Shown: positions 59,606 to 64,000 of the stretch, one piece after another
Layout: each line of letters opens with the position of its first letter
Numbering within the stretch: the stretch's first letter is position 1
Source of the DNA: Kibdelosporangium aridum
GTDB taxonomy: Bacteria; Actinomycetota; Actinomycetes; Mycobacteriales; Pseudonocardiaceae
DNA: 64,000 bases
Direction: 5' to 3'
Assembly (NCBI RefSeq): GCF_900176515.1
Contig: NZ_FWXV01000018.1
Location: forward strand, 50,163-114,162
Program-made: the position numbers and the translations under genes
Notes under the pieces: model-generated
What the model saw: only the letters and a program-made list of their open reading frames with translations
Told to the model about the DNA's origin: nothing
Databases searched by the model: none

Positions 59606-60805
59606 TCAGGCGTTCTTGGGGAAGGCGTGCTTCCTTCCGCCGGTGACGGCCGCGGTGGCGGCGACCAGCAGCGCCAGCGCAGCCCACGTGATTGACGCGG
59701 CTCCCAGGCCCGCGATGAGCAGGCCGCCGACGAGGCCGCCAGCCGCGATGGACCCCGAAATGACGGTAATGACGATCGACTGGGCGACGTCGGCGGCCTC
59801 ACGGGAGGCGTTGATCGCGGCGCCGATGAACAGGGAGGCGGAACTGCCGAAGGCGAAGCCCCAGGCCCCGACGGCGATGTAGACCAGCGCGGGCGCGTCG
59901 GAGAGCACTGCCAGGACGAGCACACTGATCGCGAACAGCACAGTGCTGGCCACCACGAGCTTGCGCAGGTGGCGGTCGATATGCATGCCGACCACGAGGG
60001 TGCTCAGCACGGACGTGACGCCGAAGACGAACAGCACCAACCCCGTCCGGCCCTCCATACCCACGTGCCGCAGGAAGTCGCTGACGTAGGTGTAGAGGAT
60101 GTTGTGCGCGATCATGTATGCGGCGATCGCGAACAGGATGACGCGCAGCCCGGGGATCACCAGGGTGTCGGAAACCTTGCGGCGCTGGTCCACCGGCAGG
60201 CCGGGCAGATTCGGCAACGTCACCAGCGCCCACAGCATGGTCAGCACGGTCAGGCCGGCGCACGAGTAGAAGGCGGCCTGCCACCCGCCCAGGGTGCTGA
60301 GCCAGGTTCCCAGTGGAATGCCCAGGGCTAGCCCGATGGGCGTTCCAGCCAGGGCGACGGTGATGGCGCGGCCCTGCTGTCCCGCGGGGGCGAGCCGTGC
60401 GGCGTATCCGCCGAGCTGTGGCCAGATCATGGCCGTGCCCAGGCCGGCGACGAACCGGATCACCAGGGTCAGCGTGTAGTTGTCGGACAGGGCGGTGAGT
60501 GCGTTGGTGACGGCCACGATGGCCAGGGCCACCAGCAGCACGTTCTTGCGCGGCCACTTCGAGAACGCGCGCGTGAGGGGGATCGCCGCGATCGAGGTGG
60601 CCGCGGCGTACAGGGTGACGGTCTGGCCGGTGAGCGCGACGCTCGTGTGCAGCGAACGGGCCATGTCCGGGAGCAGGCCCGCTGGCAGGCACTCGGTGAG
60701 GATGCCCACGAACCCGGTGAGGAAGAGCCCGAGGAGCGCCTTGCCCGGAAGACGGTCTCCTCCGCGCACTACGGCGGGGGAAGTTGTGTGAACCGCTTCG
60801 GGCAT
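59606..60805 (-). CDS. MFS drug/sugar efflux transporter (DHA1 type)
   Basis: 399 residues from ATG 60805, with GGAG 6 nt upstream; ATG 60817 is an alternative. Twelve hydrophobic segments and the conserved loop motif between helices 2 and 3 (TRAFSKWPRKNVLL) and antiporter motif in helix 5 (ALAGTPIGLALGIPLGTWLSTLGGW). Resembles arabinose-polymer/chloramphenicol-type exporters. Energised by proton exchange. The downstream tail RKHAFPKNA is cytosolic. Next to an SDR gene on the same strand; substrate unknown. Confidence 0.92.
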   Translation of the reverse strand: MPEAVHTTSPAVVRGGDRLPGKALLGLFLTGFVGILTECLPAGLLPDMARSLHTSVALTGQTVTLYAAATSIAAIPLTRAFSKWPRKNVLLVALAIVAVTNALTALSDNYTLTLVIRFVAGLGTAMIWPQLGGYAARLAPAGQQGRAITVALAGTPIGLALGIPLGTWLSTLGGWQAAFYSCAGLTVLTMLWALVTLPNLPGLPVDQRRKVSDTLVIPGLRVILFAIAAYMIAHNILYTYVSDFLRHVGMEGRTGLVLFVFGVTSVLSTLVVGMHIDRHLRKLVVASTVLFAISVLVLAVLSDAPALVYIAVGAWGFAFGSSASLFIGAAINASREAADVAQSIVITVISGSIAAGGLVGGLLIAGLGAASITWAALALLVAATAAVTGGRKHAFPKNA

Positions 60806-60941
60806 GTGCTGCTCCATCAGTCGGACCTGGGCCTGCGGGGACAGGCTGGTTTCACGTGCGGCGTTGGTTTCCCACCGCGGCGCCATTTCCAGAACACCGA
60901 GGCGGGATAACGGGCCGGGTTCATCCGGCCTCTTCGCCGAG

Positions 60942-61685
60942 TCAGACAGTGAAGCCGCCGTCGACGTTCCAGTTGGCGCCGGTGATGAACGCTGCTTCCG
61001 GCCCGGCCAGGTAGCTGACTGCACTGGCGATTTCTTGGGGCTGGCCGAAGCGCCCGAGTGCCATCAGTTCGCGCAGCGTGCCCGCGATCTCGCTGTCCTC
61101 GGGGGTCATGTCGGTCGCGGTGGGTCCTACCTGAAGGTTGTTGACCGTGATACCGCGGGGCCCGAGTTCGCGGGCCAGCGCGCGCGTCAGTCCGGCGACC
61201 GCCGCCTTCGACATCGCATAGATCGACATTCCGGCCAGGGGCACCCGGTCAGCGTTGATGCTGCCGATGTTGATGATGCGACCGGTGGTGCCCAGATGCG
61301 GCAGCGCCGCTTGGATTGCGGCGAAGACACCCCGGATGTTGATGGCGACCAACCGGTCGAACTGATCCATGGTCAGCGATTCGATGGGACCCGCGGGGAG
61401 GATGCCGGCGTTGTTGACGAGAATGTCCAGGCCGCCCAACTGGGTCACGGTCTCGTCGATCGACCTGGTCACCTGCTCGGGATCACCGCTGTCGGCCTGA
61501 AGCGCGATCGCGGTGCCCCCGGTTTCGGCGACCTCGGCCACCAGCTTCTCAGCCGCGGCGGCCGAGGCGCTGTACGTGAAGGCGACCGCAGCGCCGTCCC
61601 CCGCCAGCCGTCGCACGACCGCCCTTCCGATACCGCGCGAACCCCCGGTCACCAGCGCTCGCCGGTCCGCAAGTGGTACCGCCAT
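60942..61685 (-). CDS. Short-chain dehydrogenase/reductase
   Basis: 247 residues from ATG 61685, with AAGGG 7-9 nt upstream. Complete classical SDR: cofactor motif TGGSRGIGRAVV at 14-25, NNAG in LDILVNNAGI, catalytic Ser in INIGSINA and Tyr-x-x-x-Lys in YAMSKAAV, C-terminal VDGGFTV. Arg after the glycine motif suggests NADP use. Likely 3-oxoacyl or ketone reductase. Followed by the MFS gene on the same strand (136 nt gap). Confidence 0.93.
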   Translation of the reverse strand: MAVPLADRRALVTGGSRGIGRAVVRRLAGDGAAVAFTYSASAAAAEKLVAEVAETGGTAIALQADSGDPEQVTRSIDETVTQLGGLDILVNNAGILPAGPIESLTMDQFDRLVAINIRGVFAAIQAALPHLGTTGRIINIGSINADRVPLAGMSIYAMSKAAVAGLTRALARELGPRGITVNNLQVGPTATDMTPEDSEIAGTLRELMALGRFGQPQEIASAVSYLAGPEAAFITGANWNVDGGFTV

Positions 61686-62098
61686 GTCATCACCCTTTTC
61701 GATCTGCGCATTACTGCGTCTTACTGAAATCGCGCGATAATGTGCCCCCGGCTTGCAATGCATGCGCGGTGGAGTTTCATTTCGCCGATAACGCTACAGT
61801 TCAACCGCCGTAAAAGAGGCCGGTCACTGTAGTGAATGGTGGTGAACTATCAGGTTCCGCGTTTTCGCATTCGACGTCCGTTCATCCTTTTGGATGTCGT
61901 GTGGCGGAAAAACCCGGCTAGCCACGACCTTTTGCTTGCAATGCTACGAGTTCGGCCGTCCGCTAGCCTGTCCCTGTTGGTAGTACTCATGCTGGACGTA
62001 CGGGCGATCTGGATGCCGCGAGAGGTGAAGACCGCGTCCACGGTCGCGTCGGGACTGGCCCGATGCACCAGGTGGTCTACTGAGCAGCCTGTGGGGTG
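61686..62098. other. AT-richer intergenic region between two SDR genes
   Basis: About 410 bases with no supported gene and lower GC around 61690-61960. It should hold the promoter of the intact SDR and the lost 5' end of the broken SDR. A palindrome TCACT-GT-AGTGA at 61824-61835 may be an operator. Confidence 0.5.
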
Positions 62099-62668
62099 CA
62101 CTGGCTATTCAGGCCGACAACGCGGACGGTCAGGCCGTGCGGGCCGCGGTCGACGTGGCGGCAGCTGAGTTCGGCGGACTGGACATCCTGGTCAACAACG
62201 CTGGCGTGTTTCCCTCGGGGCCCTTGGACGAGGTGACGTTGGAGGACGTGGACCGCACCTTGGCGATCCATGCCCGATCGGTGTTCATCGCCGCACAGAC
62301 TGCGGCCGCCCACATGACTGATGGTGGCCGGATCATCAACATCGGCAGCTGCTTGATCGAACGGCTGCCCGGGCCGGGAATGACGTTGTACGCGATGAGC
62401 AAGTCGGCGCTCAAGGGCCTGACCAAGGGATTGGCTCGGGATCTGGGCCCGCGCGGAATCACAGCGGTCGTGGTAGATCCCGGCCCGACGGACACCGACA
62501 TGAACCCCGCGGAGGGACCCGCTGCTGACTACCTTCGGGGATTCATCGCCGTCGGCCATTACGGCCACGCGCAGGACGTCGCCGGCATGGTGGCCTACCC
62601 TGGCCGGTCCTGGTGGTCGCCACGTCAGCGGAAGCTCTGTCCTGGTGGACGGCGGGTTCGCCGCGTAA
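62099..62668 (+). pseudogene. Short-chain dehydrogenase missing N-terminus and carrying a frameshift
   Basis: From about 62099 the DNA encodes LAIQADNADGQAVRAAVDVA, then FGGLDILVNNAGVFPSGPL, INIGSCLIERLPG, YAMSKSALKG and the tail of an SDR. The cofactor-binding first 55 residues are missing. Near 62594 an extra C (TACCCTGG for TACCTGG) shifts the frame; in the shifted frame the end reads LAGPGGRHVSGSSVLVDGGF and stops at 62666-62668 as expected. Two independent lesions make this a pseudogene. It is a distant paralogue of the neighbouring intact SDR. Confidence 0.75.
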
Positions 62669-62740
62669 GTCCCTCTTGACCGCCACGCACCGGTCCTACG
62701 CCAAGTCTCCAAGTAGCCGCTGATTGCGCGAACGGTTCAG

Positions 62741-62769
62741 TTGCTTTCGTGCCGCGACAGTGCTATTTG
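62741..62769 (+). promoter_or_regulatory. Predicted groEL promoter
   Basis: TTGCTT (62741-62746) and TATTTG (62764-62769) separated by 17 bp, a housekeeping-type -35/-10 pair, directly before the CIRCE operator. The transcript would start within or next to CIRCE, the normal layout for HrcA repression. Confidence 0.65.
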
Positions 62770-62773
62770 AGAA

Positions 62774-62800
62774 TTAGCACTCGACTCGGGTGAGTGCTAA
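62774..62800 (+). promoter_or_regulatory. CIRCE operator (HrcA binding site)
   Basis: TTAGCACTC (62774-62782), nine bases, GAGTGCTAA (62792-62800): a perfect CIRCE inverted repeat. HrcA bound here represses groEL until unfolded proteins titrate the chaperonin. Confidence 0.97.
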
Positions 62801-62887
62801 TCGGGTGGGCGTGCCGCCCGCCCATGGCCGGGCCGATGGGGCCCGCTCGGCACGTGTCAGTTCAGGTCGACATGGGAGGACAACGCC

Positions 62888-64000
<1,113 letters not shown>

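Overview
The window is very GC-rich, with short intergenic gaps, frequent GTG starts and many ATGA or GTGA stop/start overlaps. Gene content (stand-alone CIRCE-controlled groEL, GAF-ANTAR proteins, several DUF5994 genes, a mycothiol-dependent-type enzyme, a SigE-type sigma factor, lasso peptide and NRPS genes) points to an actinobacterium, most likely a member of the Pseudonocardiales. The genus cannot be fixed from this sequence alone. I see no tRNA, rRNA, CRISPR array, intact insertion sequence or prophage.

Left edge (1-4098, minus): the end of a nonribosomal peptide cluster. A half-C/A/T/C synthetase is followed by an SyrP-like Fe(II)/2-oxoglutarate dioxygenase that runs off the window. 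About 1.3 kb without a convincing gene separates it from the next block.

5459-23103 (plus): an almost gapless, translationally coupled six-gene operon of about 17.6 kb. It encodes an M64-like zinc metallopeptidase, a 1512-residue DUF6603-like beta-rich protein fused to a kelch propeller, a second kelch protein, and three very large proteins of 964, 1608 and 583 residues with no known function. None has a signal peptide or a clear membrane anchor. This is the best candidate for an undescribed system. A strong terminator closes it.

23232-31305: small secreted and membrane proteins, a decayed fatty acid desaturase and a chimeric DUF5994 gene. Then come two cold shock proteins, two intact DUF5994 genes, an AI-2E family permease, two GAF-ANTAR regulators and a 48-residue basic protein. 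The set looks stress-related.

31555-47027: aldo/keto reductase with a divergent TetR regulator and two palindromic operators; sigma/anti-sigma-like pair; large secreted subtilisin; group D flavoprotein (acyl-CoA dehydrogenase fold); orphan substrate-binding lipoprotein; OmpR-type two-component system with phased direct repeats; DUF2079 membrane protein fused at its end to RHS debris; a decayed GH30/ricin glycosidase; and an NmrA-like reductase.

47174-52517 (minus): a complete lasso peptide operon in the order precursor, cyclase, RRE protein, leader peptidase, methyltransferase, ABC exporter. The precursor is only 36 residues; its predicted core VGSHGPADLIVLSHKN resembles citrulassins in the tail. 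A strong hairpin between precursor and cyclase probably sets their ratio, and a palindrome overlaps the predicted -35 box.

52966-64000: a NarL/DesK-type two-component system; DUF6223 protein; Tat-exported amine/amino acid oxidase plus RidA pair; small membrane protein; maleylpyruvate isomerase family protein; SDR fragments; MFS exporter; intact SDR; frameshifted SDR relic; and groEL behind a promoter with a perfect CIRCE operator.
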